DNA from: Pseudomonas kribbensis
GTDB lineage: Bacteria > Pseudomonadota > Gammaproteobacteria > Pseudomonadales > Pseudomonadaceae
NCBI RefSeq assembly: GCF_003352185.1
Contig: NZ_CP029608.1
Location: forward strand, 3,596,001-3,660,000
Length of the DNA stretch: 64,000 bases
Direction of reading: 5' to 3'
The notes under the pieces were generated by a model. It searched no databases. It saw nothing but the letters and a program-made list of their open reading frames with translations, and was not told the DNA's origin. This document shows, in pieces, positions 17,612 to 26,507 of the stretch. The translations under genes and the position numbers were made by a program. The stretch's first letter is position 1. Each line of letters starts with the position of its first letter.

Positions 17612-18403
17612 TCAAGCGATGGCCGTCAAACCTTCGATCTGATCAGGCCATACCGTCAACACCTCAAACCCGTCCTCCGTCACTGCCACCATGTGTTCCC
17701 ACTGCGCCGACAGCGAGCCATCCTTGGTCAGCACGGTCCAGCCATCCGGCATGTTCTTCACATGGCGCTTGCCGGCGTTGAGCATCGGTTCGATGGTGAA
17801 GATCATCCCCGCCTTCAGCTTCAGGCCCTGATTCGGATAACCGTAATGCAGTACTTGCGGCTCATCGTGATAGACCTTGCCGATCCCATGCCCGCAGTAC
17901 TCGCGCACCACGCTGAAGCCTTCCCTCTCCGCCAGGCTCTGGATCGCATGGCCGATGTCACCCAACGTGGCGCCCGGACGTACCACGCGAATACCGGCGC
18001 ACATGGCCTCGTAGGTAGTCTTGATCAGATGCTGCGCCTCGGGCGAGGCCTGGCCGACCACGTACATGCGGCTGGTGTCGCCGAACCAGCCGTCCTTGAT
18101 CACGGCGATGTCGAGGTTGAGGATGTCGCCATCCTTCAACGGCGTGCCCGATGGAATGCCGTGACAGACCACATCGTTGACCGACGCGCAGACGGTTTTC
18201 GGGAAGCCGTGATAACCGACGTTCGCCGGAATCGCCTTCTGCACATTGACGATGTAATCGTTGCACAACTGGTCGAGTTGATCGGTGGTGACGCCAGCCT
18301 TGACGTGCGGCACCAGCATCGCCAGCACCTCGGCGGCCAATTGCGCAGCCACACGGGATTGGGCGATCTCGGCCCGGGTGTTGATCTTGATCGGATTTCT
18401 CAT
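17612..18403 (-). CDS. map: methionine aminopeptidase, type I
   Basis: 263 residues from ATG 18403 (MRNPIKINTRAE). Removes the N-terminal methionine of nascent proteins. M24 fold with the metal ligands visible in NLDIAVIKDGWFGDTSRMY (two Asp), CGHGIGKVYH (His), FTIEPML (Glu) and GSLSAQWEHMVAV (Glu). The start overlaps the stop of the ParD-like gene by 4 bp, so the two are translated together. This is a second, rpsB-independent map copy, since the tsf/rpsB neighbourhood is absent. Confidence 0.93.
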   Translation of the reverse strand: MRNPIKINTRAEIAQSRVAAQLAAEVLAMLVPHVKAGVTTDQLDQLCNDYIVNVQKAIPANVGYHGFPKTVCASVNDVVCHGIPSGTPLKDGDILNLDIAVIKDGWFGDTSRMYVVGQASPEAQHLIKTTYEAMCAGIRVVRPGATLGDIGHAIQSLAEREGFSVVREYCGHGIGKVYHDEPQVLHYGYPNQGLKLKAGMIFTIEPMLNAGKRHVKNMPDGWTVLTKDGSLSAQWEHMVAVTEDGFEVLTVWPDQIEGLTAIA

Positions 18404-18660
18404 GCCTTGGCTGCCTCTTGAACCGGGGTGTTCTGCGCGGCATCGGCCAAGGCACAGATTTGTTGCAGATCCAGACCACCGGCTTGCTCGGCGCGAATCA
18501 GCAAGCGGCAAATGGCGTGGTGATCGAGGTCGGGATACAGCTCGGCGAGCATGCCGATGCGCATCCAGTGCTCGGCCTGCGCGTTGATCGAGCGGCTCAG
18601 TGCGTTACTGGAAATGCGCAGATTCTCGTGCATGTCCTCTGAAATCTTTACGATGCCCAT
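18400..18660 (-). CDS. ParD-like antitoxin-family protein
   Basis: 86 residues. Matches the ParD-like family (MGIVKISEDMHENLRISSNALSRSINAQ..), a ribbon-helix-helix-like N-terminus followed by helices. No ParE toxin is next to it; instead the gene is fused translationally (4-bp overlap) to map. In Pseudomonas this pairing is recurrent. Likely a DNA-binding autoregulator; two ATATGGAA direct repeats lie just upstream. Confidence 0.85.
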   Translation of the reverse strand: MGIVKISEDMHENLRISSNALSRSINAQAEHWMRIGMLAELYPDLDHHAICRLLIRAEQAGGLDLQQICALADAAQNTPVQEAAKA

Positions 18661-18671
18661 GGCAAAATCCG

Positions 18672-18690
18672 ATATGGAATATATATGGAA
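18672..18690. promoter_or_regulatory. direct repeats before the ParD-like/map operon
   Basis: ATATGGAA occurs at 18672 and again at 18683, 11 bp apart (one helical turn), 12 bp upstream of the ParD-like start, in a very AT-rich patch. It may be the ParD-like protein's operator. Confidence 0.4.
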
Positions 18691-18750
18691 CGTATATTAA
18701 TCGGGCATTCCTTCGAATTGCAAATTTCGCTGAGCACTCAAATCGCAGGC

Positions 18751-18776
18751 AAAAAAAAGCTGCCAAAGTTGGCAGC
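18751..18776 (-). terminator. intrinsic terminator on the minus strand without an upstream gene
   Basis: On the minus strand GCTGCCA-actt-TGGCAGC is followed by eight T. The nearest coding sequence in that direction is ppx-like, which runs the other way, so the transcript it ends is not a known gene. See the finding on a possible small RNA. Confidence 0.6.
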
Positions 18777-18956
18777 CAAAATCATGAAAAGCACGCGATG
18801 TATTGAGGGCAAGTATGGGCACCCGATAATGACAGTGTCATGACAGCGCTAAATTCATTGAACCGCCCTCCCCGCGTCATCAGGTTGTCATCGAAGCCAT
18901 TGCAGAATCCTCGCAAACCGCCCGGGCCTGGGGCGGTGGATTTTGCAAGGACTCCC

Positions 18957-19892
18957 ATGAAAGAAGACGCCTCGCTGTTTGCTGCCATCGATCTCGGTTC
19001 GAATGCGTTTCGCATGATGATCGGTCAGTCGGTCCGCAGTAGAAAAGGCTTCATGATTCAGGAAGTGAAAACCTTGCGTGAACCGGTGCGGCTGGCGGAA
19101 GGATTCGATGGTCGGGCACTGGACGAAATGGCGCTGGATCGCGGCTGGCAGGCCCTGGCGCGATTCGGCAAAAAGCTGCGCGGTTTCGAGCCGGGACGTG
19201 TGCGGGCGGTGGCCACCAGCGCCGTGCGCGAGGCCGACAATGCCCAGTTGTTTCTCGGCAGTGCGGAGCGGCATCTGGGCTTTCGCATCGATGTGATTTC
19301 CGGGCATGAAGAAGCGCGTCTGGTCTACGCTGGTGTGGCCCACACCTTGCCGGTCGCCGATGACATGCGTCTGGTGGTGGACATTGGCGGCGGCTCCACC
19401 GAACTGATCCTCGGCCAGGGTTCGCAGCCATTACTGACCGAAAGCATCGCCATCGGCAGCGGCACCTTGAGCGCACGTTACTTTCGCAATGGCGACATTT
19501 CCCCGGGCGCCCTGCAAGAGGCTGAGCGGGTGGCCATCCTGCAATTCGAAAAGGTCGCCCGCCGCTATCGCGCCCAGGGCTGGCAGCAGACCATCGGCTC
19601 CTCGGGAACGGCACGGATGTTGGCCAAAGTGCTCAAAGCCAATCGCCTGAACGACTTCGGTCAGGGCGGCATCACCTACGGCGGCCTGCTGCGGCTGTCG
19701 CTTCGCCTGCTGGAAGTCAGCAATGTGCGGCAATTGAAACTCGCCGGCCTGCAATCCCATCGCCAGAGCATTCTGCCCGGCGGTCTGGTCGTCATGCTCG
19801 CCGCCTTCAAGGTGTTCGGCATCGCGCAAATGGAGCCATCGGAACCCGGTTTGCGGCTGGGTGTTCTGCACGGCCTGATGAGCAACCACTGA
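18957..19892 (+). CDS. Ppx/GppA-family phosphatase, short form
   Basis: 311 residues from ATG 18957, preceded by CAAGGA. An upstream ATG at 18840 would add a Pro/Arg-rich tail with no family match. The actin-like ATPase fold shows phosphate loop 1 AAIDLGSNAFRMMIG, the catalytic region ATSAVREADN and GHEEARLVYAG, and phosphate loop 2 VVDIGGGSTELILG. It has only domains I and II of exopolyphosphatase/pppGpp phosphatase (full-length Ppx is about 500 residues). It should act on polyphosphate or pppGpp, but the short form is less well characterised. Confidence 0.88.
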   Translation: MKEDASLFAAIDLGSNAFRMMIGQSVRSRKGFMIQEVKTLREPVRLAEGFDGRALDEMALDRGWQALARFGKKLRGFEPGRVRAVATSAVREADNAQLFLGSAERHLGFRIDVISGHEEARLVYAGVAHTLPVADDMRLVVDIGGGSTELILGQGSQPLLTESIAIGSGTLSARYFRNGDISPGALQEAERVAILQFEKVARRYRAQGWQQTIGSSGTARMLAKVLKANRLNDFGQGGITYGGLLRLSLRLLEVSNVRQLKLAGLQSHRQSILPGGLVVMLAAFKVFGIAQMEPSEPGLRLGVLHGLMSNH

Positions 19893-20151
19893 TCGGTTTT
19901 CGCTGCCGGATATTCATCGTCAGATCAAGCCGTTCATGATGCTGAAGACGCCCTTTGAATACTCGATGACGCCTCTGTGTAAACCTCGGTAAATCGCTTC
20001 CTTCCCTTCTCTGATTTCGTTCTATGGTTAGATCGAAATGGCTGAATTGCACGCTGACTAATGGTTGCGACAGTTGATGTCTGCGCCTATGTTGCACGCG
20101 AGCTTTTCCCCCGCGAATGGAACGCGATCAACACCACAAAGAGGTGAAGAA

Positions 20152-21528
20152 ATGTCAAAGGAATCACGCCCTGCCGTACTTGGGCTGATCGGCAATACTC
20201 CGCTGGTACAAGTCACTCGCTTCGATACCGGCCTGTGCACCCTGTTTCTCAAGCTCGAATCCCAAAACCCCGGCGGCTCGATCAAGGATCGCATCGGCCT
20301 GGCGATGATTGACGCCGCCGAGCGCGACGGTCGCCTGCAACCCGGCGGCACCATCGTTGAAGCGACTGCCGGCAACACCGGCCTGGGCCTGGCACTGGTG
20401 GGCCGCGCCAAGGGTTACCGCGTCGTGCTGGTGGTGCCGGACAAGATGTCCACGGAAAAAGTCCTGCACCTCAAGGCCATGGGCGCCGAAGTGCACATCA
20501 CCCGCTCCGATGTCGGCAAGGGCCACCCCGAGTACTATCAGGACGTCGCCGCCCGTCTGGCGAAAGACATTCCCGGCGCGTTCTTCGCCGACCAGTTCAA
20601 CAACCCGGCCAACCCGCTGGCCCACGAATGCAGCACCGCGCCGGAAATCTGGGCGCAGACCGAGCATGATCTGGATGCCATCGTGGTCGGCGTCGGCTCC
20701 GCCGGTACGCTGACCGGCCTGACCCGTTTCTTCAAACGCGTGCAACCAGACCTCGAGATGGTCCTGGCCGATCCGGTCGGTTCGGTCATGGCTGAATACA
20801 GCCGCAGCAAGCACCTCGGCACTGCCGGTTCGTGGGCGGTGGAAGGTATCGGCGAAGACTTCATTCCGTCGATCACCGACCTGTCGAGCGTACGCAGCGC
20901 CTACTCGATCAGCGACGAAGAAAGCTTCGATCATGCCCGCCAGTTGCTGCGCTCGGAAGGCATTCTCGGTGGCTCGTCTACCGGCACCCTGCTCGCCGCC
21001 GCGCTGCGTTACTGCCGTGAGCAGACCGTGCCGAAACGTGTGGTCAGCTTCGTCTGCGATACCGGCACCCGCTACCTGTCGAAGGTCTACAACGACCAGT
21101 GGATGACCGATCAGGGCCTGTTGCAGCGCAAGCGCTACGGCGACCTGCGCGACCTGATTGCCCGCCGCTTCGAAGACGGCAAAGTGGTCAGCGTCGGCCC
21201 GGACGACACGCTGATGACCGCGTTCCAGCGCATGCGCCTGGCGGATGTTTCGCAACTGCCGGTGCTGGTGGAAGGCAAACAACTGGTCGGTGTGATCGAC
21301 GAATCGGACATTCTGGTGCGCGTACACGAAGATGCCACGCTCTTCAGCAAACCCGTCGCCAGCGCGATGACGGACAAACTGCAAACCCTCGCCCCCGCCG
21401 CGACCCTGGCTGAACTAGAAGCCGTGCTCAGCAGCGGCCTGGTGGCGATCATTGCCGACGCCTCGGGCTTCCACGGCCTGATCACCCGCGTCGACATGCT
21501 CAACCAACTACGGAGATCCCTTGCATGA
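20152..21528 (+). CDS. cystathionine beta-synthase
   Basis: 458 residues from ATG 20152 behind GAGGTGAAG. Fold-type II PLP enzyme; Lys45 in NPGGSIKDRIG binds PLP, EATAGNTGLGLAL is the substrate loop and GSAGTLTGL the phosphate-binding loop. Residues about 335-455 hold two CBS domains (MTAFQRMRLADVSQLPVLVEG; GLVAIIADASGFHGLITRVD). It condenses homocysteine and serine. The stop overlaps the next gene by 4 bp, giving a reverse-transsulfuration operon. Confidence 0.92.
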   Translation: MSKESRPAVLGLIGNTPLVQVTRFDTGLCTLFLKLESQNPGGSIKDRIGLAMIDAAERDGRLQPGGTIVEATAGNTGLGLALVGRAKGYRVVLVVPDKMSTEKVLHLKAMGAEVHITRSDVGKGHPEYYQDVAARLAKDIPGAFFADQFNNPANPLAHECSTAPEIWAQTEHDLDAIVVGVGSAGTLTGLTRFFKRVQPDLEMVLADPVGSVMAEYSRSKHLGTAGSWAVEGIGEDFIPSITDLSSVRSAYSISDEESFDHARQLLRSEGILGGSSTGTLLAAALRYCREQTVPKRVVSFVCDTGTRYLSKVYNDQWMTDQGLLQRKRYGDLRDLIARRFEDGKVVSVGPDDTLMTAFQRMRLADVSQLPVLVEGKQLVGVIDESDILVRVHEDATLFSKPVASAMTDKLQTLAPAATLAELEAVLSSGLVAIIADASGFHGLITRVDMLNQLRRSLA

Positions 21529-22703
21529 GTCAGCCCGACAAGAACGCCCGCCCGCAGGGTTTCGCCACTCGCGTGATCCACGCCGGGCAGACGCCGGACC
21601 CGACCACCGGCGCGCTGATGCCGCCGATCTACGCCAACTCCACCTACCTGCAAGACAGCCCCGGCGTGCACAAGGGTTTCGACTACGGCCGCTCGCACAA
21701 CCCGACGCGTTTTGCCCTGGAGCGCTGCGTGGCGGATCTGGAAGGCGGCACCCAGGCGTTCGCCTTCGCTTCCGGGCTGGCGACGATTTCCACCGTGCTC
21801 GAACTGATCGATGCCGGCTCGCACATCGTCTCCGGCAATGACCTGTACGGCGGCACCTTCCGCTTGTTCGACAAGGTGCGCCAGCGCAGCGCCGGTCACC
21901 GCTTCAGCTACGTCGATCTGGCCGACCTGTCGGCGTTCGAGGCTTCGCTGCAGGACGACACGCGCATGGTCATGGTGGAAACCCCGACCAACCCGCTGCT
22001 GAGTCTGTCGGATCTCGCCGCCATCGCGCGCATCTGCAAGGCCCGCGGGATCATCTGCGTGGCCGACAATACCTTCGCCAGCCCATGGATCCAGCGTCCG
22101 CTGGAGCTGGGATTCGACATCGTGCTGCACTCAACCACCAAGTACCTGAACGGTCACTCCGACGTGATCGGCGGCATTGCGGTAGTCGGTGACAATCCTG
22201 CTCTGGCCGAGCGTCTGGGCTTCCTGCAGAACGCCGTCGGTGCGATTTCCGGCCCGTTCGACGCCTTCCTCACCTTGCGCGGCGTGAAGACCCTGGCGCT
22301 GCGTATGGAGCGTCATTGCAGCAACGCACTGGAACTGGCGCGCTGGCTGGAGCAACAGCCGCAGGTCAAACGCGTCTACTATCCGGGTCTGGAATCCCAT
22401 CCGCAGCATGAACTGGCCAAGCGTCAGATGCGCGGTTTCGGCGGGATGATTTCCCTGGATCTGAACAGTGATCTGGCAGGCGCCCGGCGCTTCCTGGAGA
22501 ACGTGCAGATCTTCGCCCTGGCCGAAAGCCTCGGCGGCGTGGAAAGCCTGATCGAGCACCCGGCGATCATGACCCACGCCACCATCCCGGCCGAAACCCG
22601 CGCCAAGCTCGGCATCGGTGACAGCCTGGTGCGCCTGTCGGTGGGCGTCGAGGATATCGAGGATCTGCGTGCGGATCTGGCGCAAGCCCTGGCCAGCATC
22701 TAA
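21525..22703 (+). CDS. cystathionine gamma-lyase (Cys/Met metabolism PLP enzyme)
   Basis: 392 residues. Fold-type I PLP enzyme of the Cys/Met metabolism family with Lys206 in HSTTKYLNGHSD as the PLP-binding residue and the YGRSHNPTRFALE and FASGLATIST segments. Overlaps the cystathionine beta-synthase stop by 4 bp; together they turn homocysteine into cysteine. A gamma-synthase or homocysteine-lyase role is less likely given the partner. Confidence 0.9.
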   Translation: MSQPDKNARPQGFATRVIHAGQTPDPTTGALMPPIYANSTYLQDSPGVHKGFDYGRSHNPTRFALERCVADLEGGTQAFAFASGLATISTVLELIDAGSHIVSGNDLYGGTFRLFDKVRQRSAGHRFSYVDLADLSAFEASLQDDTRMVMVETPTNPLLSLSDLAAIARICKARGIICVADNTFASPWIQRPLELGFDIVLHSTTKYLNGHSDVIGGIAVVGDNPALAERLGFLQNAVGAISGPFDAFLTLRGVKTLALRMERHCSNALELARWLEQQPQVKRVYYPGLESHPQHELAKRQMRGFGGMISLDLNSDLAGARRFLENVQIFALAESLGGVESLIEHPAIMTHATIPAETRAKLGIGDSLVRLSVGVEDIEDLRADLAQALASI

Positions 22704-22716
22704 CCCGCAGAAACGT

Positions 22717-22742
22717 CAAAGCCCGCACGAAGCGGGCTTTGG
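22717..22742 (+). terminator. intrinsic terminator-like hairpin
   Basis: CAAAGCCCGC-acga-GCGGGCTTTG directly after the lyase gene. The following T-run is short, so it may be weak. Confidence 0.7.
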
Positions 22743-23247
22743 TGTTCGAGCAGGCGGCCAGTGCTGGTCTCTGGCTTACGAGGTTTCTCAGGACTCCCAC
22801 AGTACAGGCAATGTGCTCTGCTGCTTCACACGGCATAAGGGCTGGAACCCAGCGCGGGGTTCTTTCTAACCGTGTACCCTTCGGAACGCGCCCAACGCTT
22901 CCTCGCTATCCGCTTGCGCATCAGTCTGCGTCTTCGCCTACATTCTTGAGCCTAGCAAACACGCTGCTTTGCGCTACGCGGCTTTTAGATTGATTTTCTT
23001 CTAGCGCTTGCCTGCAAGGAAGTTAACCGACTATCGCCTTCGCGCTCCCCGGACCTGCCACCCGATCGGGGCGAACTATACTTTTTCAGTTCGCTGTTCA
23101 GGTTTCATGCAAAACGTCGACACCCGTGCGCCTCGCGGCGCGCCCGTGCCAATCGCCAATCTGGTTAACCCCGGGGCCAACGAGCCACACCGTCAACCGA
23201 CGGGCAATGCTCGGATGCTGGGTGGCTGATGGGTCGTGGAGAAAATC
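22743..23247. other. 505-bp region without a recognised gene
   Basis: No coding sequence with family support. It contains a 7-bp inverted repeat (GCGAACT 23071-23077, AGTTCGC 23088-23094) around a TATACT that could be a -10 box, and a GC-rich hairpin-prone patch CGCCTCGCGGCGCG near 23130. It presumably carries the promoter and a long leader for the repeat protein. Confidence 0.4.
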
Positions 23248-23937
23248 ATGAAACACAAGCTTTGGTCAGGCATGGTCCTGGCAGTCGCGGCAACGGTGGT
23301 GGTGATGCCCGAAGTCTGGGCGGCGCAGGCGCAGGCTGTGGCGTCTGACGGGGCGGATCATGTCGGCGCAGGTTCGGTTGCCTCGGATGGTTCGGATCAC
23401 GTTGGCGCCAAGGCCGTCGCGTCTGACGGTGCCGATCATGTGGGGGCTGGTGCCGTTGCTTCCGATGGTGCTGATCATGTGGGCGCCGGGGCAGTTGCTT
23501 CCGATGGTGCCGATCATGTGGGCGCTGGCGCAGTCGCCTCCGACGGTGCCGATCATGTGGGCGCCGGCGCAGTCGCTTCCGATGGCGCAGATCACGTGGG
23601 TGCTGGAGGGATTGCCTCTGATGGTGCCGATCACGTGGGCGCTGGCGCAGTCGCTTCCGATGGCGCCGACCATGTGGGTGCCGGGGCAGTCGCCTCTGAC
23701 GGTGCCGATCACGTGGGTGCTGGCGCAGTCGCTTCCGATGGCGCCGATCACGTCGGCGCTGGCGCAGTCGCTTCCGATGGCGCAGATCACGTAGGCGCTG
23801 GCGCAGTCGCTTCCGATGGCGCAGACAAGGTAGACGCCAGACGGCTCGCCTACTCTCGCCGTGGCGTAGGCTCTGACCAGGTCGCTTCCGCTCTCATGAC
23901 CGGCAGTTATTCAGACCAGTTCAACAGTCCTCAGTAA
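23248..23937 (+). CDS. secreted protein of 13 tandem 13-residue repeats
   Basis: 229 residues from ATG 23248, behind GGAG. A signal peptide (MKHKLWSGMVLAVAATVVVM.., likely cut after VWAA or AQA) is followed by 13 contiguous copies of VASDGADHVGAGA (bases 23338-23844); copies 1, 2, 7, 8 and 13 vary slightly and copy 13 is degenerate. A 30-residue tail ends YSDQFNSPQ. Each repeat has two Asp and one His, so metal binding or a beta-roll-like repeat fold is conceivable. Repeats differ at synonymous positions, meaning the peptide is being kept. I do not know the function; similar Pseudomonas proteins carry a vague phage-infection label in databases, from memory and unverified. Confidence 0.85.
   Translation: MKHKLWSGMVLAVAATVVVMPEVWAAQAQAVASDGADHVGAGSVASDGSDHVGAKAVASDGADHVGAGAVASDGADHVGAGAVASDGADHVGAGAVASDGADHVGAGAVASDGADHVGAGGIASDGADHVGAGAVASDGADHVGAGAVASDGADHVGAGAVASDGADHVGAGAVASDGADHVGAGAVASDGADKVDARRLAYSRRGVGSDQVASALMTGSYSDQFNSPQ
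23338..23844 (+). repeat. 13 tandem 39-bp coding repeats
   Basis: Thirteen 39-bp units encode VASDGADHVGAGA and close variants. Unit length is constant and in frame, so units could be gained or lost by slippage without a frameshift. Confidence 0.9.
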
Positions 23938-24117
23938 TGCTTTTCGGCGCGACCGGCGCCCTGCCGGTTGCGCCGCACTAGCACATTTGTGCTAATCGAC
24001 CACCCCGTTCCCTGGCGTTATATTCCCTCGCAACCCCCGACACTCCCCAACATTGCCGCTGCGCAGTGCGCGGGATCGTTGTGCCTGGAAAAACAACAAC
24101 ACCAAGGAAGCAACACC

Positions 24118-24432
24118 ATGAACCTGTACCTCAACTTCGCCAGAATCACGGTGCTCGGTGCCCTGCTTATCGGCGCCACCGGTTGCCAGACCGCCAAGCC
24201 CACCGAAGACAGCATGCGCGAACGGGCCCAGACTGTCATCGGCAAACCGGTCTCCAAAATCGGCAACATCCGCAACGACAGCACCCTGACCTACTACACC
24301 GCCTACACCGCCGCCGGCGAATACAACTGCGAACTGCCCAGTGGCGCAATCATCGCGGTCGCCAGCATGGGCATCATGACGCCTCCGCTGTCCTGCCTGC
24401 CCAAAGGCGCGTCGCCGATTCCGGTCCAGTAA
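24118..24432 (+). CDS. small lipoprotein, unknown function
   Basis: 104 residues from ATG 24118 behind AAGGAAG. Signal peptide with lipobox ending GATGC (Cys at about residue 22), so it is lipidated and exported. The mature part has TVIGKPVSKIGNIRNDSTLTY and two further cysteines (YNCELPSG, LSCLPKG) that may pair. No family recognised. A second lipoprotein gene follows 44 bp downstream. Confidence 0.8.
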   Translation: MNLYLNFARITVLGALLIGATGCQTAKPTEDSMRERAQTVIGKPVSKIGNIRNDSTLTYYTAYTAAGEYNCELPSGAIIAVASMGIMTPPLSCLPKGASPIPVQ

Positions 24433-24476
24433 ACCGTTACACCGCCTTCTCATCCGGTAAAGGATTCCGTTCGATC

Positions 24477-24785
24477 ATGAAAACACTCATCGCCACCCTC
24501 AGCCTCGCCGCCGTCGTGCTCACCGGCTGCGCCACACCGAAACAATGGGAAGCCACCGGCGGCAGCAAAACCGATGGCGTCGTCCAGGTCTCCTATGAAC
24601 TGGGCCAGTTCGAAAGCGGGCAAACCTCTGCCGCCCAGGGATTGGCCACGGCTGAAGGACGCTGCAAGGTCTGGGGCTACAAGAGCGCCGAAGTATCCGG
24701 CTCGGAGAAAAACATCTGCCGCACCATGGGCCAGTACAACTGCCTGCAAACCACCATTACGCAGGACTATCTGTGTAAGCGCTGA
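24477..24785 (+). CDS. YecR-like lipoprotein
   Basis: 102 residues from ATG 24477. Lipobox VVLTGC at about residues 13-18. The mature part (KQWEATGGSKTDGVVQVSYE, then GLATAEGRCKVWGYKSAEV) matches the YecR-like family, a small lipoprotein linked to flagellar regulons in enterobacteria. The last 29 bp overlap, convergently, the 3' end of the hybrid kinase gene. Confidence 0.75.
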   Translation: MKTLIATLSLAAVVLTGCATPKQWEATGGSKTDGVVQVSYELGQFESGQTSAAQGLATAEGRCKVWGYKSAEVSGSEKNICRTMGQYNCLQTTITQDYLCKR

Positions 24786-26394
24786 CCGCTTCGGTCTGCC
24801 GGTCGCGCAACGCACGCAAGGTCGCGCGCAGCTCGGCCGGGCGCACCGGTTTGGACAGTATGGCAATCTGGCGGTCATGCAGGGCCGCCTGGATTTTTTC
24901 GATGTCGTGCCCGGTGATGATCATGGCCGGCACCGCAAAACCCCGCTGACGGCGAACTTCATCGATGCACTCGATACCGGTGCTGTGCGAGCCGAGGTCA
25001 TAGTCGGCGACGATGATGTCGCAATCGGTGACCAGCCCCTGCCCCGTCAGTTCGGCCTGCACGACGCAACCCCAGCGCTCCAGCAACGCCGAGGTCGCCA
25101 GCAGAACGTTATGGTCATCCTCCACCAGACACACCTTCAACCCCGTCAGCAATCCGACCTGACGAACCTCGTCCCGACTGACCGGCAACTGCGGCGCCAC
25201 CCGTGACAAACCCTGCAGCGTCACGCCCGTACCGTGCCCCAGCCGAGAACGAATCAACACATCGACACCAATCATCTGCCCCAGCCGCTTGACGATCGAC
25301 AGGCCCAGCCCCACGCCTTCAACGTCCTTGTCACGCAATTGACGAACCCGATAAAACTCCTCGAAAACCCTGGGCAGATGTTCCTCCGCGATGCCGCTGC
25401 CACGGTCATACACCACGATGGCCAACCCTGCACCCTTTCTGCGCACGCCCACCAGCACCGGCCGCTGCGCGCCATATTTGAAGCAGTTGGACAGCACGTT
25501 CTGCACCATGGTCGCCAGCAAGGCCGGATCAGTGCGCACCCAATGCTCGCAACGGTGCAGACGTAATTCCACACCCGCCCAACGTGCAGCCTCGGCATTC
25601 TGGCGAATCAGTTCCGTCAGCCACTGCCCCAGCTCCAGCGTTTGCATCCTGGGTTGAACCCGGCCGTTATCAAGGGTGTACAGATCGAGGATCGAGCGGA
25701 AAAGCTGCGACACGTTGAGCAGCGAACGGTCGATGTTGTCCACCAGCCGCCGCTCGTCCTCGCCCAGCCGTGACTCGCGAAGACATGCGGTAAACAGGCC
25801 GATGGAGTGGATCGGCTGGCGCAGGTCATGACTGGCCTGGGCCAGGAATCGCGACTTTTCCAGATTCGCCGCGACGGCTTCTTCAGATGCCTTGCGCGTG
25901 CGCTCCAGCAGCAAGTGCGCATACACCGGAATCACCGTGCTGGTGATCATCAGCATCAGCACCATGAACGGTTGCGCCTGCCAGTACGGCGTCAACCGAT
26001 AGACCGCCAACAACGCAAGCAACGCCAGCACGGTGGCAATCGCCAGATAGCGCGAGCCATAGCGCATGCCGTTGCCGAGGTTGACCCAGACCATGACGGC
26101 ATAGATGGGCAGCGCCGCCTCACCTCCGACCACCAGCCCGAAGCAGGTGCCGGTGTAATCGTGGACCATGCCGAATATTCGCCGCGCCGGATAATGCCCC
26201 GGCCAACGCACGATGGCCTGACGCAGCCCGACCGAGGCCAGCAAAAACAGGGCAATGTAGGTGATCACCGGCAGATAGGTATCGAAGCGCTGGCCCGGCA
26301 GGAAACCGAGCACGCCCATGTAAACCAGCGCGATACTGGCGATGATGATGCGCAGATTGGCCTGGTCGAGCTCGGTGTTCTTTTCGAACTTCAT
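24757..26394 (-). CDS. hybrid sensor histidine kinase
   Basis: 545 residues from ATG 26394 (MKFEKNTELD). About six membrane helices occupy residues 13-165 with no periplasmic sensor domain. HisKA contains His189 in ASHDLRQPIHS; the HATPase domain has the N-box VQNVLSNCFKYG and G-box VEGVGLGLSIVKRLG. A C-terminal receiver follows with Asp464 in VADYDLG and Lys in ILSKPVRP. It diverges from a NarL-type response regulator 113 bp away, its likely partner. The signal is unknown; membrane-embedded sensing is probable. Confidence 0.92.
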   Translation of the reverse strand: MKFEKNTELDQANLRIIIASIALVYMGVLGFLPGQRFDTYLPVITYIALFLLASVGLRQAIVRWPGHYPARRIFGMVHDYTGTCFGLVVGGEAALPIYAVMVWVNLGNGMRYGSRYLAIATVLALLALLAVYRLTPYWQAQPFMVLMLMITSTVIPVYAHLLLERTRKASEEAVAANLEKSRFLAQASHDLRQPIHSIGLFTACLRESRLGEDERRLVDNIDRSLLNVSQLFRSILDLYTLDNGRVQPRMQTLELGQWLTELIRQNAEAARWAGVELRLHRCEHWVRTDPALLATMVQNVLSNCFKYGAQRPVLVGVRRKGAGLAIVVYDRGSGIAEEHLPRVFEEFYRVRQLRDKDVEGVGLGLSIVKRLGQMIGVDVLIRSRLGHGTGVTLQGLSRVAPQLPVSRDEVRQVGLLTGLKVCLVEDDHNVLLATSALLERWGCVVQAELTGQGLVTDCDIIVADYDLGSHSTGIECIDEVRRQRGFAVPAMIITGHDIEKIQAALHDRQIAILSKPVRPAELRATLRALRDRQTEAVSAYTDSPA

Positions 26395-26507
26395 GGGGAA
26401 CGTCCTTGTGCGGCAATCGTCAGAATCAGCACGAACCGACAGGCAACGCCTTCGCCCGGTGCTAAGGTGCACGCCGTGAGAAATGTCGACCCAGGGAGGG
26501 TTGAGCC

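Noticed and set aside
22743..23235. Several short open frames of 60-90 codons in the leader of the repeat protein
   Set aside because: No ribosome sites, overlapping frames on both strands and no recognisable domains.
23338..23844. Possible CRISPR-like tandem array of 39-bp units
   Set aside because: Units are contiguous with no spacers, stay in frame and encode a conserved peptide; it is a coding repeat.
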